Below are positions 28,181 through 35,766 of a stretch of 64,000 bases of DNA, one piece after another. The translations under genes were made by a program, and so were the position numbers. Location of the stretch: positions 186,001 through 250,000 of the forward strand of contig NZ_JBKOPS010000007.1 of the NCBI RefSeq assembly GCF_047272945.1. Reading direction: 5' to 3'. The notes beneath the pieces are model-generated. The model made no database searches and had not been told where the DNA came from. It saw only the letters and a program-made list of their open reading frames with translations. Positions within the stretch are counted from its first letter, which is position 1, and every line of letters begins with the position of its first letter. The stretch is from Rubrolithibacter danxiaensis (GTDB lineage: Bacteria > Bacteroidota > Bacteroidia > Sphingobacteriales > Sphingobacteriaceae).

Positions 28181-28603
28181 CTAAGCGTTTTTCAACGTTT
28201 CAATATCAAATTTTGTCATTTGCATAAATGCCTGGATAACCCGGGGTGTCTTCTCCTGGTCAGCCATTAATTGTCCTAAAATAGTGGGTACAATTTGCCA
28301 GGAAACACCGAATTTATCGTCAAGCCATCCACATTTACTGTAGTTTCCCTCTTTACCCAATGCCTCCCAATAATAGTCTATCTCCTGCTGCGTTTCGCAT
28401 TCAATAACAAAAGAAGTAGCAGGTGTAAAAGTATACTGAGGCCCGCCATTTAAACCCATAAATTTCGTATTGTTCAGTTCAAAAATTACCACCATTGGAT
28501 TTTCTGAAACTATCCTGGAGTCCTTAAAAACAGAGCAGTAAAAATCTGCCGCCGCTTTGGCTTTCCCGTCAAACCATAAGCAAGGATAAATCGGTTTATT
28601 CAT
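28181..28603 (-). CDS. VOC/PhnB-like protein (3-demethylubiquinone methyltransferase-like fold)
   Basis: 140 residues with YPCLWFDGKAKAAADFYCSVF at the start, MGLNGGPQYTFTPATSFVIEC in the middle and KFGVSWQIVPTIL, all typical of the PhnB-like VOC subgroup. Despite the common database name, members are not shown to be methyltransferases. Linked to the following VOC gene by a 4-bp gap, so the two are co-translated and may act on related ligands. Confidence 0.88.
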   Translation of the reverse strand: MNKPIYPCLWFDGKAKAAADFYCSVFKDSRIVSENPMVVIFELNNTKFMGLNGGPQYTFTPATSFVIECETQQEIDYYWEALGKEGNYSKCGWLDDKFGVSWQIVPTILGQLMADQEKTPRVIQAFMQMTKFDIETLKNA

Positions 28604-28644
28604 TGATATTTCTTTTAGGTAAATATATAATTTTCCAGACCTCT

Positions 28645-29214
28645 TTATTTTTTGTCGTTTAAAAATTCATCAGTAAAGTGGCCTTTTTGTTTAGGCTTAG
28701 AGAATTTTTCTGAATTATATGTTTGTGAGTTTCCTTTGGGAATTGATAACGAAGTCCAACCATTTACTGCCAGCATTTTCCCCAGAAATACAATTTGTCC
28801 AATATGATACGGATAGTGCGCCAGTTGCCTGTTAATTGCCTCTGTTACTGTATGACCCTGATTCCTTATATAAATAATTTTTTCAAGATCACTGGTTGTC
28901 AATGAACCAATCGCATTTAGTAAACAGGCCCAACCGGCATTCCATTTGTCTAAAAGCTCTTGTCTGGTCTTTATATCATTCTCAAACTCTGCATCCCTGT
29001 CACGCCATTCTTTTTCGCCGTCCGAAGTTAGAAAATCAGTCCAGCGGGAAAGCATGTTTCCCCAAAGGTGTTTTACTATTGTTGCAATACTATTGCTGTC
29101 TTCATTATACTGCCAGAATAATTGTTCGTCCTGCAGTTGGGAAAATGTTTTATCGCCGAGCATTTTGTAATACTCAAACTGCTTTCTCACACTTTCTAAA
29201 TAGTCATTGGCCAT
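28645..29214 (-). CDS. DUF1572 (DinB superfamily) protein
   Basis: 189 residues, all-helical. EYYKMLGDKTFSQL, SIATIVKHLWGNMLSRWTDF and INRQLAHYPYHIGQIVFLGK place His residues at the positions of the DinB metal triad. These segments match DUF1572. Likely a metal-binding four-helix-bundle hydrolase or transferase of unknown substrate. 41 bp upstream of the PhnB-like gene on the same strand. Confidence 0.85.
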   Translation of the reverse strand: MANDYLESVRKQFEYYKMLGDKTFSQLQDEQLFWQYNEDSNSIATIVKHLWGNMLSRWTDFLTSDGEKEWRDRDAEFENDIKTRQELLDKWNAGWACLLNAIGSLTTSDLEKIIYIRNQGHTVTEAINRQLAHYPYHIGQIVFLGKMLAVNGWTSLSIPKGNSQTYNSEKFSKPKQKGHFTDEFLNDKK

Positions 29215-29381
29215 GGGTTTTCTGGTTTTTCAGGTTTATAATTGCCGTAAACTTTAAGATTTTACAGCTAGTGTTAGTTAGGGTAAGGATTACTAAAACT
29301 AAAATTAGTAAAACATCTTAATCTTGATTATGCAACAATTTCCATTGAATGATTTTTTACCGAGAGCAACTGCAGCAAAAA

Positions 29382-29969
29382 TCAGATTCTCAACAAACCA
29401 CGAAATCCTCTGGCCGCATAGTACGATTCCGCGCCGTTGTGATACAGAAACACCTGGCCATAGCGGCGATCGCAAAAAAGAGCGCCGCCCAGTTCCCTGA
29501 TATTTGTCGGTGTTTTCACCCAGCTGGACGTTTTTGTATCAAAATTTTCGAGTTGCTGCAGACGACGGTATTGTTCTTCGGTTAAAATCTCAATACCCAT
29601 TGCTATCATCATCTCAATGGCGCTGTCTGCCGGTTTATGTTCTTTCCTTGCTTCCCGGGCTTCTTCATCGTAACAAACACTTCTCCGACCTTTAGGACTT
29701 TCTGCGGAACAATCACAAAAAATGTACTCTTCTGTGTTTTTATCATTCCCCATAGTTGTTGGGAAAACAACCACATCCGGTTCTCCTCCGGTTCTTTCCA
29801 TTTCATGGATAGACCACAGTTTTTCCGTAGAATGTTCAGAGTTGAGCCTTTCCTGTATTTCAGCCCATTTCAGACTTCTATGTCGGTGCATATTTTTCTC
29901 AAAACGGAGTTTTAAAGTATCGAATAATTCTTCCCGTTGTTGCGGTAGTAAATTTTTACTGCTCTTCAT
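29382..29969 (-). CDS. DUF4256 protein
   Basis: 195 residues, soluble. The start LLPQQREELFDTLKLRFEKN, the middle MERTGGEPDVVVF and IFCDCSAESPKGRRSVCYD, and the end ELGGALFCDRRYGQVFLYHNG are the hallmarks of DUF4256, a family of unknown function with conserved Cys residues. Its start overlaps the end of the SRPBCC gene by 14 bp, so translation is coupled. A 167-bp gap separates it from the following DUF1572 gene. Confidence 0.88.
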   Translation of the reverse strand: MKSSKNLLPQQREELFDTLKLRFEKNMHRHRSLKWAEIQERLNSEHSTEKLWSIHEMERTGGEPDVVVFPTTMGNDKNTEEYIFCDCSAESPKGRRSVCYDEEAREARKEHKPADSAIEMMIAMGIEILTEEQYRRLQQLENFDTKTSSWVKTPTNIRELGGALFCDRRYGQVFLYHNGAESYYAARGFRGLLRI

Positions 29970-30423
29970 ATATTTTTTGGATCAGGTAATTTTCAAGTTT
30001 TTCTACGTTCTGGTTCAAGCCTTCATCGGCTTTAAAAACTTTAACTACTGTTTCAAACAATTCAGCTGTTTCAAACTGCATTGTCCATTCCAGCATGGTT
30101 TCCTTTTCCTTTGGAACAAAAACTATGTTGGCAAGGTAATTAGGGTTAAAGTGTTTGAACACAATTTTTTTAAACGGCACAATTTCGACGAACTCACTTT
30201 TATTAGGATAATTTTTTCCGTCAGGGGCATGCATAGTCAACCGCCACTCACCACCAGCTGTTACGTCCATTTTATGAATGGTGTTGCTAAATCCACTAGG
30301 ACCCCACCAGTTCGCAATATGTTCTGGAGTTGTCCATGCTTCCCAAACTAAATTTACCGGAGCTTTCAATATTCTTGTAATACTGAGTTCTCTGTCGGCT
30401 GTATCGTTAGTTGCTTTTTTCAT
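29956..30423 (-). CDS. SRPBCC/AHSA1 domain protein
   Basis: 155 residues of the START-like fold: ELSITRILKAPVNLVWEAWTTPEHIANWWGP, then GGEWRLTMHAPDGKNYPNKSEF and a C-terminal helix. This is the AHSA1/activator of Hsp90 ATPase-like branch, typically small ligand-binding proteins in bacteria. It overlaps DUF4256 by 14 bp. One of three such proteins in the window. Confidence 0.9.
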   Translation of the reverse strand: MKKATNDTADRELSITRILKAPVNLVWEAWTTPEHIANWWGPSGFSNTIHKMDVTAGGEWRLTMHAPDGKNYPNKSEFVEIVPFKKIVFKHFNPNYLANIVFVPKEKETMLEWTMQFETAELFETVVKVFKADEGLNQNVEKLENYLIQKIYEEQ

Positions 30424-30477
30424 TTATATCTGTTGGCCAGCGTGGTAAAATGAATAAAATTTATTTTATTATCGAAT

Positions 30478-31059
30478 TTACGAATCATTTAACCCCTTTC
30501 CACTAAGAATTTGCTGTATACATTTCTCAATCCTTGCCTCCCGGGTTTTAGATTGTTTGGCTTGAGAGAAATGCAGCAGGTACGCTCTTTGCCGGCCAGG
30601 TGTTAGTGCGTCAAAAGCAGTTTTCAATGTGGGCATCTCATATAATTTCTTTTGAAATTCGGCAGTAACAGTGAACTCTGTAGTCTTTTTTAAATTAACT
30701 TTCAACCCTGCCTTTTCCACTTCTATGGCTTCATAAATATAAGCTTTCAGAACAGGTTCTACCTCCATTATTTCCTGAATATTTGTAAACCGCACCTGCC
30801 GGGCCGCCTGTACATTTTCCGTCTGCTGGATTAAAATACCATGGGCATTATTTAACAAGGCTCCCTTAAAAAATAAAAGTGCACAGTATTCTTTAAACTC
30901 ATGTATTAAAACGATGTTATTTTTCTGAAACGTGTAACAAGGGCATCCCCACTTCAATTCTTCGTTTAGTCCGGTTTCAAGAACGATCGTTCTTAGTTTC
31001 TCCAATTCTTTCTGCCACTTTGCGGTTTTACTGAAGTACCAGTCAATTTTTGGATTCAT
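30478..31059 (-). CDS. YdeI/OmpD-associated family protein (DUF1801-like plus YdeI domain)
   Basis: 193 residues. The N-terminal half (about 15-120) is DUF1801-like (LKWGCPCYTFQKNNIVLI, ALLFFKGALLNN). The C-terminal half ends with LTPGRQRAYLLHFSQAKQ and TREARIEKCIQQIL, the signature of the YdeI (Bacteroidota/OmpD-associated) domain. Function unknown; proposed stress or redox roles in relatives are untested here. 42 bp downstream of the DoxX gene. Confidence 0.88.
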   Translation of the reverse strand: MNPKIDWYFSKTAKWQKELEKLRTIVLETGLNEELKWGCPCYTFQKNNIVLIHEFKEYCALLFFKGALLNNAHGILIQQTENVQAARQVRFTNIQEIMEVEPVLKAYIYEAIEVEKAGLKVNLKKTTEFTVTAEFQKKLYEMPTLKTAFDALTPGRQRAYLLHFSQAKQSKTREARIEKCIQQILSGKGLNDS

Positions 31060-31101
31060 ATATTAATTTGTAAAGTTTGGTAATATACTGTTTAGGGCTA
31101 T

Positions 31102-31485
31102 TCAATTGTTATTTAAGATAATTTTCCTATCTGCAGGCCTGAAATACCAGGACAGCATTGTAAGTACCAGCAATAATACCGGACCGAAAAATTCCTTAGC
31201 GCCATCTCCCAGGGCTAAATGAGAAAAGACAGCACCAGACATGGCAAAAAAGAAACCAGCGTACGTCCATTCCTTCAGCAAAGGAAATTTAGGAATAAGT
31301 ATGGCAACAACTCCCAGAATTTTCCAGATACCCAGTATTGTCAGAAAATACAGCGGGTAGCCCAGATGTGACATCATTGCTGTTTCTTCTTTCAATTTTA
31401 ATAACTGTACAATTCCGGTTGAAAGCATTCCTAATGCCAGCCAGAGCGTAGCAATCCAATAAATAATTTTATTTCTTTTTTTCAT
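31102..31485 (-). CDS. DoxX-family membrane protein
   Basis: 127 residues with four hydrophobic helices (IIYWIATLWLALGMLSTGIVQLL, YFLTILGIWKILGVVAILIP and two more), the topology and spacing of DoxX-like proteins. They are linked to thiol and oxidative stress in some bacteria. Tight 6-bp spacing from the SRPBCC gene shows operon membership. Confidence 0.87.
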   Translation of the reverse strand: MKKRNKIIYWIATLWLALGMLSTGIVQLLKLKEETAMMSHLGYPLYFLTILGIWKILGVVAILIPKFPLLKEWTYAGFFFAMSGAVFSHLALGDGAKEFFGPVLLLVLTMLSWYFRPADRKIILNNN

Positions 31486-31491
31486 AATGTA

Positions 31492-31956
31492 TTATTTTAA
31501 GTTGCTTACGATGTTTTGCAAGCGATTATGCGCCATGTTTATACCTTGAGCAAAAGGCAAAGCAAGTATCTGGTCTCTGAGATTTACAGACCTGTAAACT
31601 ACATGCATGGTAAGTTTACTGGTGTCTTCAGTGCATTTTTCAAATTCCAGGAACTCCAACTGGGCACCAAAGGGCGTATTCTCCATTTCAAATGTCCGGG
31701 TGATTTTCTGATTCGGAATAAATTCATGGATCACTCCATTGAAGCCGTACTTGTTCCCTTTCGGGTCGGTTGTTTCAAATTGCCAGCTGCCGTGTTTTTT
31801 ATTTTCCAGCTTCAGCACCCTGGTTCCCATCCATTGTTCAACAAGGTCCGGCTCTACATAGGCTTTAAAAAGAAGTTCCAGGGGCAAATCAAACTCCCTT
31901 GTTATCATTATTTCCTGTTTGCCATCTTCGGCATTCACTTTTGTTTTTCGTTCCAT
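31492..31956 (-). CDS. SRPBCC/AHSA1 domain protein
   Basis: 154 residues with ITREFDLPLELLFKAYVEPDLVEQWMG, then HGSWQFETTDPKGNKYGFNG and a C-terminal long helix, the standard AHSA1 START-like fold. It lies three bases after the ArsR gene, the commonest partner order for this pair in Bacteroidota, which suggests that the ligand-binding protein and regulator form one response unit. Confidence 0.9.
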   Translation of the reverse strand: MERKTKVNAEDGKQEIMITREFDLPLELLFKAYVEPDLVEQWMGTRVLKLENKKHGSWQFETTDPKGNKYGFNGVIHEFIPNQKITRTFEMENTPFGAQLEFLEFEKCTEDTSKLTMHVVYRSVNLRDQILALPFAQGINMAHNRLQNIVSNLK

Positions 31957-31959
31957 ACT

Positions 31960-32298
31960 TTATTCTTTTTCCGGATAATTATTAGACTTATAATTTTTCA
32001 TGATACTTTCCAGTTTATTAAACCGGTCGTCCCACATATTGCGGAACGGTTCAATAAAATCGGCTACTTCTTTCATCTTTTTTGCATTGATGTGATAATG
32101 AATTTCGCGACCGTTCTGCTCTTGCTCAAGCAATTCGCACTCCGTAAGTATTTGCAGATGTTTTGAAACAGTAGGCCTTGCTGTATCAAAATTTGAAGCT
32201 ATTGCACCTGCTGTCATCGATTGGGATGCTAATAACAACAGTATAGCCCTTCTTGTGGGGTCTGCCAGGGCCTGAAATACATCTCGTCTTAAATTCAT
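31960..32298 (-). CDS. ArsR-family transcriptional repressor
   Basis: A 112-residue winged-helix protein: FQALADPTRRAILLLLASQSMTAGAIASNF and RPTVSKHLQILTECELLEQEQ, the recognition helix. The metal-binding Cys motif of true ArsR/SmtB (CVC) is absent, so it is likely not a classical metal sensor. It heads the same-strand run down to 27820. Two similar 16-bp sites precede it, one on each side of the -7 box, which fits autoregulation. Confidence 0.92.
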   Translation of the reverse strand: MNLRRDVFQALADPTRRAILLLLASQSMTAGAIASNFDTARPTVSKHLQILTECELLEQEQNGREIHYHINAKKMKEVADFIEPFRNMWDDRFNKLESIMKNYKSNNYPEKE

Positions 32299-32302
32299 TC
32301 TT

Positions 32303-32344
32303 GTAGCTATTTGACTACAAATATAAACGTAGCTATATAACTAC
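32303..32344. promoter_or_regulatory. Two operator-like sites around the arsR promoter
   Basis: GTAGCTATTTGACTAC (32303-32318) and GTAGCTATATAACTAC (32329-32344) match at 14 of 16 positions. The second is a palindrome with a single mismatched pair. They lie in the arsR upstream region, centres 26 bp apart, and bracket the -7 box TATATTTG on the minus strand (32325-32318). This is the arrangement expected for a dimeric ArsR repressor. Confidence 0.7.
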
Positions 32345-32459
32345 ACAAATTTTTCTTTAATTTTTTAGAAGTTGCTGTTCACAGGAATTAATTCAATTAT
32401 TTAAAGCCCCGAATAAATAGTTTAAATTTATTGTCTTCAGAAAATTACACTATTCTACT

Positions 32460-33179
32460 ATGGAAATATCCAAACTACTGGAAGACATTGAAAAACTGTT
32501 CTACAGCTTTTTAACGCTTATTGTATTAATTCCAAAAACATTGTTTCAGCTGCTTGTTCCCAGATGGTCATTTGCTTATGTAGAGAGCCAGTTTGAACTT
32601 CCTACAGAAGATCGTTTTAAAGATTTCACATCTCCAGTACTGCTGTTTATTTTATTCGTTACACTACCTATATATTATTCCTTAAACTACGGCACCTATC
32701 TAGGCCCTTTAAACACTAACCGAACCGATTTTTTTTCCAGCGTAGCCACCAATCCTACAATTCCGTTTATAGATAAATTCCTTATTATCTCCGTTATCTT
32801 CAGTATATACCCCATTTTATTTTCATTGCTAATACTGATACTAAAAAAGGAAGCCGTAACTACCGATTCCTTAAAAAAATACATTTACCATTTTTTGTAT
32901 ACTTTTTGTATTTCGTATGCATCCGGTTTCTTTCTGTTCACCAGCTTCTTCCTTTTAAACGACTACGATATCTTCATCCTGCTGTTCGCGATTATTTTAT
33001 TCGGTTATGTCTTGATTTCAACTTATCTAACCAACTTCAGCATACTGACGTACTCGTTGCATTACAGCCGCTTAAAAACCAACCTGTGTTTATTATCAGT
33101 TTACATTCTTGTCATGATCCTTTATTATTACATAATCGGAAACATCGTGCTCGTACTCTTTGCGAATATTGTGGATTAA
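32460..33179 (+). CDS. Hypothetical multi-pass membrane protein
   Basis: 239 residues with about five to six hydrophobic segments, the first distinct one LLFILFVTLPIYYSLNYG and the last LCLLSVYILVMILYYYIIG. A short soluble N-terminal stretch (about 1-55) and Phe/Tyr/Leu-rich helices resemble small uncharacterised membrane proteins of the DUF3667/Yip1-like kind, but no signature is decisive. Divergent from the ArsR run. Function unknown. Confidence 0.65.
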   Translation: MEISKLLEDIEKLFYSFLTLIVLIPKTLFQLLVPRWSFAYVESQFELPTEDRFKDFTSPVLLFILFVTLPIYYSLNYGTYLGPLNTNRTDFFSSVATNPTIPFIDKFLIISVIFSIYPILFSLLILILKKEAVTTDSLKKYIYHFLYTFCISYASGFFLFTSFFLLNDYDIFILLFAIILFGYVLISTYLTNFSILTYSLHYSRLKTNLCLLSVYILVMILYYYIIGNIVLVLFANIVD

Positions 33180-33360
33180 AGAAATTGACAGTAATTGAGG
33201 ATTTTCTTTAAAAAAACGGATTGCTACTATTATTCAGGATTGGGCTTATTTCTTAAGAAAAAGTATCTGCAAAAAAACTTTATAAGGCAGTAATACAGTC
33301 TTAACTCAGGTTAAACCTTGGTTTTAGATACAATTAATTTAAGACTCGGTTTATGGGATG

Positions 33361-33444
33361 TGCCCGGAGAGAGACTCGAACTCTCAAGAGACAATTCTCA
33401 ACGGCTTCTGAGACCGCAACGTTTACCAATTTCGCCATCCGGGC
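33361..33444 (-). tRNA. tRNA-Leu (CAG anticodon)
   Basis: On the minus strand the acceptor stem GCCCGGA pairs with TCCGGGC, followed by discriminator A. The anticodon arm GCGGT-CTCAGAA-GCCGT has loop CTCAGAA with anticodon CAG. A long variable arm (class II, as in Leu) and the T-arm with GTTCGAGTC are present. CCA is not encoded. It reads CUG codons. It stands alone between a membrane-protein gene and the DUF4180 gene. Confidence 0.93.
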
Positions 33445-33587
33445 AGTTAGAAAATAGTATTTTTGCTTTCCAACAGGCTGCAAATATAAAAAAATCAGGA
33501 AGCTTTCTTCAACTAAATTAAAAGTGACAATAAACTATCTCTTCGTCATTTTGATAACAATGCCAGAGGAGGAAAGAGATATCTGAA

Positions 33588-33953
33588 TTAATCCCTTGCT
33601 AACTGTTCCTTCGCCTTATTAACATCTTTAGCAAAGACTATCCTACCCCTTTTGTTACTCTCATAAATAAAGTCTTTCAAACTTTTACTATTAAACTTGC
33701 TAAAATCACCAACGATAGCAAGAGAAAGGTTGTAATTAGAAAATTTCTGAAGAATTTCGCCGGCAAGCCTCGTTTTAAGATCAAAGAAGTCGGGATTGAG
33801 ATTTTTTTCATAAATAATCACTTTTGCAGCACCGAGATAACCAGAGTTTCCTATTAAATCCAGCGCATCATCAACGGTATTTATCTCAATCTTATCAGAT
33901 ACAAGCTCTGCAATCTTTACTTTATTAAAATCAGAAACAGTTATTTCCATCAC
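33588..33953 (-). CDS. DUF4180 protein
   Basis: 121 residues, cytoplasmic, alpha/beta. DDALDLIGNSGYLGAAKVII, DLKTRLAGEILQKFSNYN and AIVGDFSKFNSKSLKDFIYE are the DUF4180 blocks. The family is uncharacterised and related by fold to STAS-like domains. Either of the first two codons (two Met) could start; the choice does not change the domain. Confidence 0.87.
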   Translation of the reverse strand: MMEITVSDFNKVKIAELVSDKIEINTVDDALDLIGNSGYLGAAKVIIYEKNLNPDFFDLKTRLAGEILQKFSNYNLSLAIVGDFSKFNSKSLKDFIYESNKRGRIVFAKDVNKAKEQLARD

Positions 33954-34077
33954 GTATAAATTAAAGATAAAGTTAACAAAAGCAACAATGTGAAGCAGCA
34001 GCCGGACAAATATCTCTTAAAATGTTAAAGCATGTTAAACTTTTAATCCCAATTCACCAATTCCTATATTTTTAAGC

Positions 34078-35700
34078 ATGCCAGTAAAAACGATAGCTTT
34101 GATCCTGATCATCGGATTTAATTTTCCTGCTTTCTGCCAGATGAATATCAGGGGAAGAATTACAGACACCAAAAGCAGAAAAGCGCTCAGCTATGTAAAT
34201 ATTGGGATAAAAGGGAAAAATATAGGAACTATTTCCAGAGAAGACGGCTCCTTTTTAATCCAGTTCCCGCAAGATCATATCAGGGATACGTTAACCTTTT
34301 CGCTTGTCGGGTATGACGAACTTATGCTGCCACTACTCCAATTAAACCCTGAAACCGAACTCGATATAAACCTCAATAGGAAAATAACGCTATTGAATGA
34401 AGTTGTGGTGACAGGAGAAAAGTTAACAGAGAAAAAATACGGAATCAAAAGAACAGGAATCATTCATTTTACGGATGGTATTTTTAAAAAGGATGATAGT
34501 TTTGAAATTGGACAGGTTATTAACCTGGGCAACAAAATAGCAAAGATCACTTCGCTGAATCTACATATTAATTCATCAAGACGTGATAGCGCAAGCTTCA
34601 GAATAAACTTTTACAGATACGATGAAGATGAAAATCAACCTGCGGAAAGATTAGTTAACAAGAGCATTATTCAACGCCATCCTATCAAGGAAGGGTGGTT
34701 AAAATTTAATTTGTCCGCTTCCAATATCTGGTTGAAAGGAAAGGTATTTGCCGCTATCGAGTTTATACCTGAAAATAAAGATGTTGAAAAGATTTTTTAT
34801 GAAGTGAAGATAGGCGGCAGCTCAAAAAGCTTCTTTAGAAGAAGCAGTTTAGGGCAATGGGTAAGGCCGCCTCATCACTACTGTTTGTATGCCACGGCTT
34901 TAACCGATAAAAGCAAACCCGAGGAGCCAGATGATGCTGAAACTACTCCTTCAATGATTTTAAAGTCCGATTTTTCAAAGGAGCCGTTCAGTATTTTCGT
35001 AAGGTTACCTAAAGATTATTCAAAAAACAGCCGGAAAACATATCCCGTTATTTACCAGGTGGACGGCAATGCCTTTTTTGATCCTGTAAGCAGTTCAATA
35101 GAGCAGCTGGTCAAAAAGAAGAAGATACAACGGGAGCCGATACTTGTGGGTATAGGTTATGAGAACGCGTATGTAATGGATTCCTTAAGAGCTCGTGATT
35201 ATACCTTTCCGACTGCGTTGCCTGCCGATAGTTTCGGAGTGAGTGGCGAAGGCGCCAATTTTTATAAGTTTATAAAGACAAAAGTTATACCACGGGTTGA
35301 CTCCTCTTATAGAACGGAAAAAACCGGCCGAATCCTCATGGGTCATTCACTTGGCGGATATTTCGTATTATACAGCCTATTACGCGACAGAATGGAGGAG
35401 GCTATTTTTACTAATTATATCGCGGCGAGTCCTTCCCTATGGTATCACGACAGTTACCAGATGAAGCAATTCGAAGAACTGCCTGACCCAGGTAATAATC
35501 AAAAGAATACAAAACTGTACTTATCGGTGGGAGAACTGGAAATCAAGGATAGCGAAGCGAACAGTATCAGTACGTTCTCTCAACTGCTAACTGCAAAGCA
35601 ATTGATCCGCGTGCAGCCAAAAGTTTATAAAAATATGGAGCATATGGGAACTGCTCTGCCATCTTTTGAAGATGGAATTGAATTTATTTTGAGTAAATAA
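34078..35700 (+). CDS. Secreted alpha/beta-hydrolase (EsteraseD-like) with N-terminal regulatory domain
   Basis: 540 residues: signal peptide (ALILIIGFNFPAFCQ), a carboxypeptidase-like regulatory domain (about 22-105, MNIRGRITDTKSRKALSYVN), a beta-rich middle domain (about 110-270) and a C-terminal hydrolase (about 290-540). The hydrolase has YPVIYQVDGNAFF, the nucleophile elbow GHSLGGY and a late His in MEHMG, which is the pattern of enterochelin/feruloyl-type esterases. The fusion of a surface-type regulatory domain to an esterase suggests an envelope-anchored or exported enzyme. The substrate is unknown. Confidence 0.82.
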   Translation: MPVKTIALILIIGFNFPAFCQMNIRGRITDTKSRKALSYVNIGIKGKNIGTISREDGSFLIQFPQDHIRDTLTFSLVGYDELMLPLLQLNPETELDINLNRKITLLNEVVVTGEKLTEKKYGIKRTGIIHFTDGIFKKDDSFEIGQVINLGNKIAKITSLNLHINSSRRDSASFRINFYRYDEDENQPAERLVNKSIIQRHPIKEGWLKFNLSASNIWLKGKVFAAIEFIPENKDVEKIFYEVKIGGSSKSFFRRSSLGQWVRPPHHYCLYATALTDKSKPEEPDDAETTPSMILKSDFSKEPFSIFVRLPKDYSKNSRKTYPVIYQVDGNAFFDPVSSSIEQLVKKKKIQREPILVGIGYENAYVMDSLRARDYTFPTALPADSFGVSGEGANFYKFIKTKVIPRVDSSYRTEKTGRILMGHSLGGYFVLYSLLRDRMEEAIFTNYIAASPSLWYHDSYQMKQFEELPDPGNNQKNTKLYLSVGELEIKDSEANSISTFSQLLTAKQLIRVQPKVYKNMEHMGTALPSFEDGIEFILSK

Positions 35701-35724
35701 ACCAACTGAATGTTTAAATGGATC

Positions 35725-35750
35725 AAAGGATAATTATAGTTATCCTTTTT
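35725..35750. terminator. Terminator hairpin with T-run
   Basis: A 9-bp stem (AAAGGATAA / TTATCCTTT), loop TTATAG, then TT. It lies 25 bp after the esterase stop and before the convergent hybrid kinase gene. Confidence 0.7.
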
Positions 35751-35766
35751 AGATTATAATTTAAGA

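Noticed and set aside
29722..30351. 209-residue ORF on the plus strand
   Set aside because: Antisense to DUF4256 and SRPBCC; Cys/Phe/Ser-rich with no domain.
31516..32166. 216-residue ORF on the plus strand
   Set aside because: Antisense to SRPBCC and arsR, both with clear family motifs.
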